A DNA stretch of 7,180 nt from Candidatus Anoxychlamydiales bacterium. Its GTDB lineage: Bacteria > Chlamydiota > Chlamydiia > Chlamydiales > SM23-39. Numbering within the stretch: the first letter of the stretch is position 1; each line of letters starts with the position of its first letter. The stretch is taken from NCBI GenBank assembly GCA_011064865.1, contig JAAKFX010000082.1, positions 1 through 7,180 on the forward strand. The letters are read 5' to 3'. Made by a program: the position numbers and the translations under genes. Under the pieces are notes generated by a model, which was not told the DNA's origin, did not search any database, and saw nothing but the letters and a program-made list of their open reading frames with translations. Below are positions 1 to 5,778 of this stretch, piece after piece.

Positions 1-52
1 TAATACAACCATATTAATATTAATTAATAATAAAAAATAAAGGAGAAAAGTC
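1..52 (+). promoter_or_regulatory. AT-rich leader and ribosome binding site of the coiled-coil gene
   Basis: The 52 bases before the first gene are almost entirely A and T and include the perfect palindrome ATTAATATTAAT at 13-24. A strong Shine-Dalgarno sequence, AGGAG at 41-45, lies 7 nt before the ATG at 53 and fixes that start. A -10-like TAATAT can be found among the A/T-rich bases, but the matching -35 region would be at or beyond the window edge, so no promoter is called here. Confidence 0.5.
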
Positions 53-1984
53 ATGGCAGTTTCTGGAGACCCAGTAATTTCAACTCCAATAGAGGGAGCT
101 CTACCTAACGGAATAATTCACGCAGTGATAGTTCCTGAATCTCATAATAGTGTTCTACATGCAGTAATTAAAGATGTAGGAGAAACGCTAAAAACAGTTA
201 TTGTAGAAGGATATAGCTATGAAGCTAAATCATTAGGCGAAATTGAAAAAGTTGAAACACCAGATCGATATACAGCTCTTATGAGCGCCCTACCATCTGA
301 AATAACAGAAGATTTAAAAACATTACCTGCAAAGGATTTAAAAAGCTTAGAAGCTGATCTAAATAAGTCTTTAGCTCAAATAGAAAAAGAATTTGCAACC
401 TCAATTAAAGAGCTTAACGATAAAATTGCTACACTAGATAAAAAAGATTCTTTTGAGCAAAAGGATTTTGATGAAATTGATGGATTATTAAAAGAGATTA
501 AAAAATTAAAAAAAGAATTATCTAAAACTCAATTAGAAGCTACAAGCTCAAAAATAAAAAAAGTAGCAAAAAATATCGTAACATTTGCTATATATTCTGG
601 AGATGCAACTTCAAAAACAGAACACTCTGAAAAGTTTAAAAAATTATATGAAAAATATTCTACAATAAAAAGAACAGCTGAAGCAAAGCTTGCGAACCAT
701 TCTAACCAATTTAAAGAAAAGCTCTCTGAATCAGAATCAAAATATCAAACATTAAAAGATGAATTTCAAGCAATTAAAGAAGAAGATGCAAAAGGTTCAA
801 TAGCATTTGAACCCGAAAAACATTACTCTTTTACAAACTCATTTTTGGGACTTTTCTTAAACCCTCAAGAAAACGCAGGAGTCTATCCAAGGAAAAGAAA
901 ACCAGAGCCCACACCTACTCCAAAATCAACTACACTTTCTACAAAACAAGTGACTATTGCGCCAAAACCTGCTCTTAATTTTTCAAAATTACGCTCACAA
1001 TTGGAGAAGGCTGAAGGTATCAAAGCAAAAATAGCAGCAAATAACAAAAAAATTGATGAACTCGAGAAAAAAATTGACTTAATTGAAGCAAAAAAAGATT
1101 CGATTGAATCTGCAATAAGTGCGTTTAATGAATTAAAAAGCCAATTTGAAGAAAAAAACAACCTACTAGAACTTGAAAAACAAAAAATATTCAACTCTAC
1201 TAAAGTCTTAGAAGCAGATATAAAAGCATTAAAACAAGAGATATGTAATTTCTTACATAAAAAGATTGATGAAAAACCATCAAATAAGGAGATCTTATTT
1301 GATAAGGCATTTTTAAAAGGTGTTTTAGAAGATTCTATTTTTTCAGATGACGAAGAGCTAAATAAAATCTTTAATGAAATAGGTCTATTCGAAATACTTA
1401 AAAACGAGGTAAAAGATCTAGAAAGTGAAGAATTAGAAGATCAAAAAGGAAATGAGGTTATTAAAAAGACAATAGCTGGTGTTGATCACTATTATATAAA
1501 GAAAAATTATCTAGATCAAATTAATGCAGCTTTTAAAAATACAGATAGTGTCCTAGCAGACAATGTACAAGCTTTAAATATAAAAATAAATCATTTGAAT
1601 GATCGTTTAATACCTGGATTGCTGGATAAGATTGCTGATTTAGAAGGTGAAATAGACCAATTAGCTATTAAAAATATAGCGCTAGGTGAAGAGAAACCAT
1701 TTAAAGTAGTTAATAATGCTCCAGCTTATGAAACATATTCGGCTACAGCTGAAGAAAAAACAGAATTTAACAATTTAAATGATGCTACAATTAGCAAAAC
1801 TACTCAGTTTGTAAAGCTAACTAGAAAAACAACTCAATTTTTATCATCTCTTATACTGAATTATAAAAAACATAGTTTTCCAGCTGCGAATTTTATAACA
1901 TCAATTAAGGGTAAATTAAGTGATTTAGAAATCGCACCTAATGCAAAAGTATTAGATGCTTTTGAAAATGCTTATAATAGTTAA
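53..1984 (+). CDS. Large coiled-coil protein of unknown function (643 aa)
   Basis: I do not recognise a family. The protein has no signal peptide and no membrane segment. Residues 1-70 are a mixed, less charged N-terminal region. Residues about 82-175 and 190-245 are rich in Lys, Glu and Leu with heptad-like spacing, so long coiled-coil helices are likely. Residues 279-308 form a basic, Pro/Thr-rich hinge containing PRKRKPEPTPTPK. A second helical half follows at about 310-405 and 500-545. The C-terminal 100 residues are more globular and contain TTQF twice, ten residues apart (583 and 593). There is a single Cys (398) and no Trp. The ATG is supported by AGGAG 7 nt upstream. The gene stands alone and ends in a strong terminator. 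In a chlamydia-like cell it could be a type III effector or a structural protein, but that is inference from composition only. Reality of the gene is near certain; function is unknown. Confidence 0.9.
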   Translation: MAVSGDPVISTPIEGALPNGIIHAVIVPESHNSVLHAVIKDVGETLKTVIVEGYSYEAKSLGEIEKVETPDRYTALMSALPSEITEDLKTLPAKDLKSLEADLNKSLAQIEKEFATSIKELNDKIATLDKKDSFEQKDFDEIDGLLKEIKKLKKELSKTQLEATSSKIKKVAKNIVTFAIYSGDATSKTEHSEKFKKLYEKYSTIKRTAEAKLANHSNQFKEKLSESESKYQTLKDEFQAIKEEDAKGSIAFEPEKHYSFTNSFLGLFLNPQENAGVYPRKRKPEPTPTPKSTTLSTKQVTIAPKPALNFSKLRSQLEKAEGIKAKIAANNKKIDELEKKIDLIEAKKDSIESAISAFNELKSQFEEKNNLLELEKQKIFNSTKVLEADIKALKQEICNFLHKKIDEKPSNKEILFDKAFLKGVLEDSIFSDDEELNKIFNEIGLFEILKNEVKDLESEELEDQKGNEVIKKTIAGVDHYYIKKNYLDQINAAFKNTDSVLADNVQALNIKINHLNDRLIPGLLDKIADLEGEIDQLAIKNIALGEEKPFKVVNNAPAYETYSATAEEKTEFNNLNDATISKTTQFVKLTRKTTQFLSSLILNYKKHSFPAANFITSIKGKLSDLEIAPNAKVLDAFENAYNS

Positions 1985-1989
1985 AAAAC

Positions 1990-2019
1990 AATCTATCTAT
2001 TAATAATCTATCTATTAAA
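1990..2019. repeat. Two-copy 15-bp tandem repeat after the stop codon
   Basis: AATCTATCTATTAAT (1990-2004) is followed directly by AATCTATCTATTAAA (2005-2019). The copies differ only in the last base. The repeat lies between the stop codon (1982-1984) and the terminator, whose A-tract it overlaps by about three bases. It looks like a slipped-strand duplication in the 3' untranslated region; no function is evident. Confidence 0.85.
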
Positions 2020-2048
2020 AGCCATCTAAAAAGATGGCTTTTTTTTTT
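2017..2048 (+). terminator. Rho-independent terminator of the coiled-coil gene
   Basis: An 11-bp perfect stem pairs 2017-2027 with 2032-2042 around an AAAA loop. Its core is AGCCATCT/AGATGGCT, and it runs into a T tract ending at 2048. The A-tract before the stem means it could also act on the other strand, but no leftward gene ends here. It marks the end of the first transcription unit and separates it from the CT053-like/hemW operon. Confidence 0.93.
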
Positions 2049-2155
2049 AAAAGTATTTATTTTTTTTTTTAATAAGTTTATAAGGAAAAAAATTACTTTT
2101 TAAAAAGTAGGTTTTTAGGTACCCTACTGATTTTGTACACGTAAGGAAAGATTAG
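2049..2155 (+). promoter_or_regulatory. Structured leader of the CT053-like/hemW operon
   Basis: This 107-bp gap holds an 11-T run (2060-2070), a -10-like TATAAG (2079-2084) with only a T-rich, poorly matching -35 region, and a perfect 16-bp palindrome TACTTTTTAAAAAGTA (2094-2109). A second imperfect inverted repeat follows, GTAGG (2107-2111) with CCTAC (2123-2127), enclosing GGTACC (2118-2123). AAGGA at 2143-2147 is the ribosome binding site, 8 nt before the ATG at 2156. The TATAAG box would place the palindromes in or near the start of the transcript. No known riboswitch was recognised, and the promoter assignment is weak. Confidence 0.4.
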
Positions 2156-2590
2156 ATGAACTTAAAAAGTGAAAGACTAAAGAAGCTTGAGTTAGAGCTT
2201 GAAGATCTAGAAAAATGGTTAGATTTAAGTTTAGTTCCGAAAAAAGATATTGAAAAGCATAAAGAAGAGATTTTGACAGTTAAACAAAAAATCGGAGAGG
2301 AAAAAGAGAGACTTCGTTTCATGAAAGAGACTGGAGATATGCAAGATTATGTTGCACCTAAAAAATCAGGTAAACCCTTATATCCAGAACCTCACACTTT
2401 GCCAGATATGGATGTTGGAGTAGATACTGAGGCAGAAGATGAGACACAACCATTTGAGACTGATACTGAGCAAGAAGAAGTAACTGAAGTAGCTACATTT
2501 GTAGAAGAAGAAGAGGCTGAAGATCCATTTTCTGATAAGAATCGTTGGAAAAGAGGAATTTTAGAAGATCCTGATGCAGACAACTGGTAG
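2156..2590 (+). CDS. CT053-like conserved chlamydial protein (144 aa)
   Basis: This small, highly charged soluble protein has three visible parts. Residues 1-60 are a Lys/Glu/Leu-rich amphipathic helix region, likely coiled coil, with the phrase LVPKKDIEKHKEEI at 26-39. Residues about 88-125 are strongly acidic and Thr-rich and probably disordered. The C-terminus, 123-144, contains DPFSDKNRWKRG and then an acidic end with a final Trp. From memory, this organisation and its place directly before hemW match C. trachomatis CT053, a protein reported as a candidate type III secretion substrate; this was not checked by alignment. There is no signal peptide or membrane segment. The start has AAGGA 8 nt upstream. 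The last 17 nt overlap hemW, so the two are likely translated from one mRNA. The biochemical role is unknown. Confidence 0.8.
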   Translation: MNLKSERLKKLELELEDLEKWLDLSLVPKKDIEKHKEEILTVKQKIGEEKERLRFMKETGDMQDYVAPKKSGKPLYPEPHTLPDMDVGVDTEAEDETQPFETDTEQEEVTEVATFVEEEEAEDPFSDKNRWKRGILEDPDADNW

Positions 2591-3695
2591 AGATTTAAGT
2601 CTCTATTTTCATATACCTTTTTGCAAAAAAAAGTGTCCATATTGTCATTTTTATAACATCTATTATAAAACAGATTTAGAAAAAAAATATTTAAAAGCTA
2701 TAAAGATTCATTTAAATGATTTAAAAAACATCTTACAAAAAAGCAATATTGTATCGATTTATTTTGGAGGAGGCACCCCCTCTTTGTTGAGCGTAAATAC
2801 GATTGAAGATATTTTAAATATAGTAAATCCAAAATCTAATATAGAGATCACAATTGAGATCAATCCCGAAGATTTTTCAAAAGAAAAAATAAAAGCTTTA
2901 AAAGCTTTAAATGTAAATAGAGCAAGCGTTGGAGTTCAATCTTTTGATGACAATCTACTTAAAATTTTACAAAGAAGACATTCGGCGAAAAAAGCAAAAG
3001 AGGTAATTTTAGATATATATAAATGTGGGATAGAAAATATTTCAATAGATTTGATGTATGACGTTATAGGGCAAGATATTTTATCTTTTCAAAAGACTTT
3101 AGATGAAGTGAATCTTTTGGATATCACTCATATATCTTTATATAATCTAACCTTTGAAAAAGGCACTTTATTTTATAAAAATAGAAAAATTCTTGAAAAA
3201 GAAGTTCCAAAAGAGACTCTCTCATTAGAACTTTTAAATTTAGCAACAAGTAGTTTTGAAAAACTAGGATTTAAAAGATATGAAATCTCTGCTTTTGCTA
3301 AAAAAGGATTTGAATCTTTTCATAATCTTGGATATTGGCAGGCAAGAGATTTTTTAGGATTTGGACCATCTGCTTTTAGTTATTTTGGAGAAAAAAGATT
3401 TCAAAATGTTTGTAATCTTCAAAAATATATTGAAGCTTTAGATTCAAAAAAAACTGTAGTAGATTTTGAAGAGAAACTAAAATATCCTCACAATATAAAT
3501 GAGCTTTTAGCTATTCATTTAAGGATTGTAAATGGAATAGATATTATAGAATTTGAAAAAAAAAATGGATCCATTCCTACAAAAACTTTAAAAAAATTAA
3601 AAAACTCTGAGTTTATAGCTTTTGATAAAAATCATATTCGATTAAATGAAAAAGGCCTTTTATTTTACGATACTCTAGCATCTGAACTTATTTAA
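2574..3695 (+). CDS. hemW: Radical SAM heme chaperone HemW (oxygen-independent coproporphyrinogen oxidase-like)
   Basis: The radical SAM iron-sulfur motif CxxxCxxC is at Cys17, Cys21 and Cys24, in YFHIPFCKKKCPYCHFY. The SAM-binding GGGTPS is at 65-70, followed by IEINPED (95-101), RASVGVQSFD (116-125) and SIDLMYDVIGQ (157-167). HNLGYW at 250-255 is the HNxxYW heme-binding signature of HemW. The cluster motif lacks the fourth Cys of true HemN (CxxxCxxCxC). Together these favour HemW, a cytoplasmic heme-delivery protein, over the coproporphyrinogen dehydrogenase; many genomes still label such genes hemN. At 373 aa the length is normal for HemW. The ATG at 2574 lies inside the preceding gene (17-nt overlap). 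No other usable start exists before the essential N-terminal strand, so translational coupling is likely. The gene converges on the RsmI-like gene with shared stop bases. Confidence 0.93.
   Translation: MQTTGRDLSLYFHIPFCKKKCPYCHFYNIYYKTDLEKKYLKAIKIHLNDLKNILQKSNIVSIYFGGGTPSLLSVNTIEDILNIVNPKSNIEITIEINPEDFSKEKIKALKALNVNRASVGVQSFDDNLLKILQRRHSAKKAKEVILDIYKCGIENISIDLMYDVIGQDILSFQKTLDEVNLLDITHISLYNLTFEKGTLFYKNRKILEKEVPKETLSLELLNLATSSFEKLGFKRYEISAFAKKGFESFHNLGYWQARDFLGFGPSAFSYFGEKRFQNVCNLQKYIEALDSKKTVVDFEEKLKYPHNINELLAIHLRIVNGIDIIEFEKKNGSIPTKTLKKLKNSEFIAFDKNHIRLNEKGLLFYDTLASELI
3692..3695. other. Shared TTAA at convergent stop codons of hemW and the RsmI-like gene
   Basis: The hemW stop TAA is 3693-3695 and the opposing methylase stop reads TAA from 3694 back to 3692, so the two coding regions overlap tail to tail by 4 nt. 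No intergenic space or hairpin terminator lies between them. The two transcripts must therefore run into each other's coding region or end by another mechanism. Confidence 0.9.
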
Positions 3696-4390
3696 GCTAG
3701 AAACAAAAAAACTGTTGGAGTTTTACCAATAGATATCTCTGTTTTTTGAAAATCTTTCACCTTTTTAGTAATAACTTTTTCGTCTTTAGATGTGAGATTT
3801 ATACTCAAAGATAATAAAGTGTCTTTTTTCAAAGTTTTTCTTAAAATGTTTAACATTTTATCTGATCTATATGGCGCTTCAATAAAAACTTGAGTTGAAT
3901 TTTTATTTTTTGATTCATCTTCTAAATATTTTATCTGATTTATAAGCTCGTCTTCTTTTCGAAGAAGATAGCCATGAAAACAAAATCTTTGTGCATTGAG
4001 ACCAGAGAGCATCAAAGCTAAAAAAATAGAAGATGGACCAATTATAGCTTGAACATCGATATTATTTTTGTGAGCTAAATAGACTAATTTAGAGCCTGGA
4101 TCTGCAATGCAAGGAAGACCTGCATCAGATATTAATCCACACTTTTTGTTAGAGCATAGTTTTAAAAGGTCTTGAATTTCATCATCTGTTGAATGTTCAT
4201 TTAAAAGTTTTATATCTAGCTTTTGAAATTGATCTCTTGTCAAAAATTTGAAAAGGAATTTTCTAGCATTTTTTTCGCCCTCTGCTATAAAAGAATCTAA
4301 AGATGCAACAATATCTTGTAAATTTTTCGGAAAATATAGATCAATATCTGCATTTTCATCTAAAAGATTAGGCAATAATATTAGCGTCAT
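3692..4390 (-). CDS. RsmI-like SAM-dependent methyltransferase, tetrapyrrole methylase superfamily (232 aa)
   Basis: The central signature SDAGLPCIADPG (88-99) is typical of RsmI, the 2'-O-methyltransferase acting on 16S rRNA C1402. Other RsmI-type blocks follow: IIGPSS (116-121), RFCFHGYL (135-142), EAPYRSDKML (171-180) and a final GKTPTVFLF (222-230). The protein is shorter than E. coli RsmI (286 aa). Its N-terminus, starting TLILLPNLL, lacks the usual VATPIGNLxD motif. It therefore belongs to the short RsmI-like group that, from memory, includes chlamydial CT048 and Bacteroidetes homologues. C1402 ribose methylation is the likely role but is inferred. Its ATG lies inside the end of holA (23-nt overlap) with no clear Shine-Dalgarno sequence, implying coupled translation. 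Its TAA shares TTAA (3692-3695) with the convergent hemW stop. Confidence 0.85.
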   Translation of the reverse strand: MTLILLPNLLDENADIDLYFPKNLQDIVASLDSFIAEGEKNARKFLFKFLTRDQFQKLDIKLLNEHSTDDEIQDLLKLCSNKKCGLISDAGLPCIADPGSKLVYLAHKNNIDVQAIIGPSSIFLALMLSGLNAQRFCFHGYLLRKEDELINQIKYLEDESKNKNSTQVFIEAPYRSDKMLNILRKTLKKDTLLSLSINLTSKDEKVITKKVKDFQKTEISIGKTPTVFLFLA

Positions 4391-5378
4391 TCGATAAATA
4401 TATTAGTTTGGTTTTTAAAAGATCTAAAAGATATGAAAAATTCGAGTTTTGAGTTTTAGAGATTAAATCAATTTCAAAAAGAGTTTTAAGAGCTTTTTTA
4501 TAAAAAACAGCTCCCCTTTGTTTAGCAATTTCTTGTTTCTTTAAAAGTGCTCTTGGATAAATTTTTGGGAAATAACTAGAAAGATCATTTGCTTTAGAGC
4601 TCTGAATCAATGAAATTATTTTATACCCTAACTGCAATTGATATCTAATTGCAGAGATTAAAATATGAAAAAAACTAGCCTCTATAGAAAAATTATTAAA
4701 ATCTATTTTCTCCCACACAATAGCTTCTGCTAATTTCCAAATAGATTCTTTAAGATTTTGAGGACATATACTGTGAACATCTTCTAGTTCAATAGATTTT
4801 TTCTCCCCAACATATGTAATCAATTTATCCATCTCCTGCTCAATTAAAGCTAAATCTAAACCTACTTTTTCAAAAAGAGCTTCAATAACAACAGCTGAGA
4901 TATTTTTTTTAGCTATAATTGCTTTTTCTACGATAAAATTTGTAAATCTTTTTTCTTTTTCCCAAATTTTTTCAGCTGTTAAATCAAATACCAAACCTTT
5001 TTTTTCGATAATTGAATATAGAGGATTTGCTACTTGTTTACTTTGAGCTCCCATTATTAAATGAACATCATTTGCTTTAACATATGAGATCAGAGTTTGA
5101 ATATCTTGTTTTGAAAATATATCAATATCTTCAATAATAACTAAAGGCTCTCCCCCTAAAAGAGATGGAGATTGAAATGTGCTGATTACACTAGAGAGTT
5201 TGCTCTGATTTGAAAATTTCGATAAATTAAAACTTTTTATATTAATTTGTTTTAAGATATAGCTAATAATTGACTCTCTTTCATAGAGATCTGCAATCAC
5301 AATCAAATAAAGCTTTATTTTATCAAATAAAGGATTGTCAAAATGTCTTTTAAATGCTGTAATATTTAAGTATTTCAT
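4368..5378 (-). CDS. holA: DNA polymerase III subunit delta (HolA)
   Basis: Delta is the clamp-loader subunit that opens the sliding clamp. The protein has the family layout: an N-terminal AAA+-like strand and helix, LYLIVIADLYERESIISYIL at 23-42, in place of a working P-loop; the stretch QSPSLLGGEPLVIIED (69-84); the helical domain phrase LIEQEMDKLITYVGEKKSIE (178-197); and a helical C-terminal collar domain with HILISAIRYQLQLGYK (238-253). At 336 aa the length is normal (E. coli 343). I chose the ATG at 5378. The frame extends 10 codons further to a TTG at 5408, but that extension (CYILISLHF) does not look like the family and runs through the likely promoter. No Shine-Dalgarno sequence is clear for either start. 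The gene is first in a leftward pair with the RsmI-like gene, the same order I recall for C. trachomatis CT047-CT048. Confidence 0.87.
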   Translation of the reverse strand: MKYLNITAFKRHFDNPLFDKIKLYLIVIADLYERESIISYILKQINIKSFNLSKFSNQSKLSSVISTFQSPSLLGGEPLVIIEDIDIFSKQDIQTLISYVKANDVHLIMGAQSKQVANPLYSIIEKKGLVFDLTAEKIWEKEKRFTNFIVEKAIIAKKNISAVVIEALFEKVGLDLALIEQEMDKLITYVGEKKSIELEDVHSICPQNLKESIWKLAEAIVWEKIDFNNFSIEASFFHILISAIRYQLQLGYKIISLIQSSKANDLSSYFPKIYPRALLKKQEIAKQRGAVFYKKALKTLFEIDLISKTQNSNFSYLLDLLKTKLIYLSNDANIIA

Positions 5379-5389
5379 AAAATGTAACG

Positions 5390-5418
5390 ATATTAAAATA
5401 TAGCACAAAAATCAATAA
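5390..5418 (-). promoter_or_regulatory. Possible holA promoter
   Basis: On the minus strand TTATTG (5418-5413) and TAATAT (5395-5390) are separated by 17 bp. Transcription would start only a few bases before the ATG at 5378, giving a very short or leaderless 5' end, in keeping with the absent Shine-Dalgarno sequence. In DNA this AT-rich such matches arise easily, so this is tentative. Confidence 0.3.
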
Positions 5419-5425
5419 AAATAAG

Positions 5426-5453
5426 TTGACTCTTATTTGTTTCCTCTATAAAT
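5426..5453 (+). promoter_or_regulatory. Likely sigma-70/sigma-66 promoter of the lysine-rich gene
   Basis: TTGACT (5426-5431) matches the -35 consensus at five of six bases. TATAAAT (5447-5453) follows; the spacing is 15-17 bp depending on which six bases are taken as the -10. The start of transcription would fall near 5460, just before the GCGGAG ribosome binding site (5461-5466), which is 9 nt from the ATG at 5476. The region is divergent to holA. Confidence 0.6.
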
Positions 5454-5475
5454 TACTTCAGCGGAGTTTAAAGAA

Positions 5476-5673
5476 ATGTTTAAAAAATTTTTAAAAAAAA
5501 AGAAAGATAAAGCTACAAAACAAAAAATAGCTGAAAAAAAGCCTAAAAAAGCAGCAGTAAAAATTCAAAAACCTATTGAAAAGCGTAAACCTATAAAAGA
5601 GAGCAAAGTTAAAGAAAAAACTTTATCATCTAAAATTCTTACAGCTGAAGGCTGGCTAAGAAGACTAAAATAA
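5476..5673 (+). CDS. Small lysine-rich basic protein, possibly histone-like (65 aa)
   Basis: Twenty-three of 65 residues are Lys and three are Arg, against six acidic residues, for a net charge near +20. Residues 1-50 are a Lys/Ala/Pro-rich tail with KKPKKAAVK-type phrases like the tails of bacterial histone-like proteins. Residues 51-65, SSKILTAEGWLRRLK, look like a short amphipathic helix with the only Trp. There is no signal peptide. The start is well supported by GCGGAG 9 nt upstream and a good promoter. From memory, chlamydial hctB (CT046, histone H1-like Hc2) sits next to CT047, so the position suggests a nucleoid or nucleic-acid-binding role. The sequence is much shorter than Hc2 and lacks its long regular repeats, so homology is not shown. 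All frames downstream carry stops, giving no sign of a frameshifted longer gene. It could instead be a ribosome-associated basic protein. Confidence 0.75.
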   Translation: MFKKFLKKKKDKATKQKIAEKKPKKAAVKIQKPIEKRKPIKESKVKEKTLSSKILTAEGWLRRLK

Positions 5674-5716
5674 TTAAGGTAATATTAAATTTTTTTTTCG
5701 CTTTTATTAGTCTTTC

Positions 5717-5746
5717 TTGAAAAATAACAGCTTATTTTGTTAATAT
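5717..5746 (+). promoter_or_regulatory. Likely fabI promoter
   Basis: TTGAAA (5717-5722) and TAATAT (5741-5746) are separated by 18 bp; shifting the -10 to TTAATA at 5740 gives 17 bp. Transcription would begin around 5753, leaving a leader of about 25 nt with AAGG (5771-5774), 4 nt before the ATG. No clear terminator precedes it, so read-through from the lysine-rich gene is also possible. Confidence 0.5.
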
Positions 5747-5778
5747 ATCCTCATTAAAAAAACTACTATTAAGGTTAC

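Noticed and set aside
883..1194. 103-codon minus-strand open frame
   Set aside because: It lies wholly inside the coiled-coil gene and its Ser/Phe-rich product is what antisense of Lys/Glu-rich codons gives; there is no ribosome binding site or family likeness.
2060..2070. 11-T tract as a phase-variation switch
   Set aside because: It is outside any reading frame and not clearly placed between -35 and -10 boxes; T runs are common in this AT-rich DNA.
2392..2640. 82-codon minus-strand open frame across the CT053-like/hemW junction
   Set aside because: The Ser/Val-rich product is antisense of the acidic region, and both sense genes here are well supported.
5379..5408. TTG start adding ten codons to holA
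   Set aside because: The extra residues do not resemble the family N-terminus, TTG is a rare start, and the ATG at 5378 gives the usual HolA length.
5674..5716. Terminator or frameshifted continuation after the lysine-rich gene
   Set aside because: No stable hairpin precedes the T run, and the frames downstream carry stops or give only a few hydrophobic, unrelated codons.
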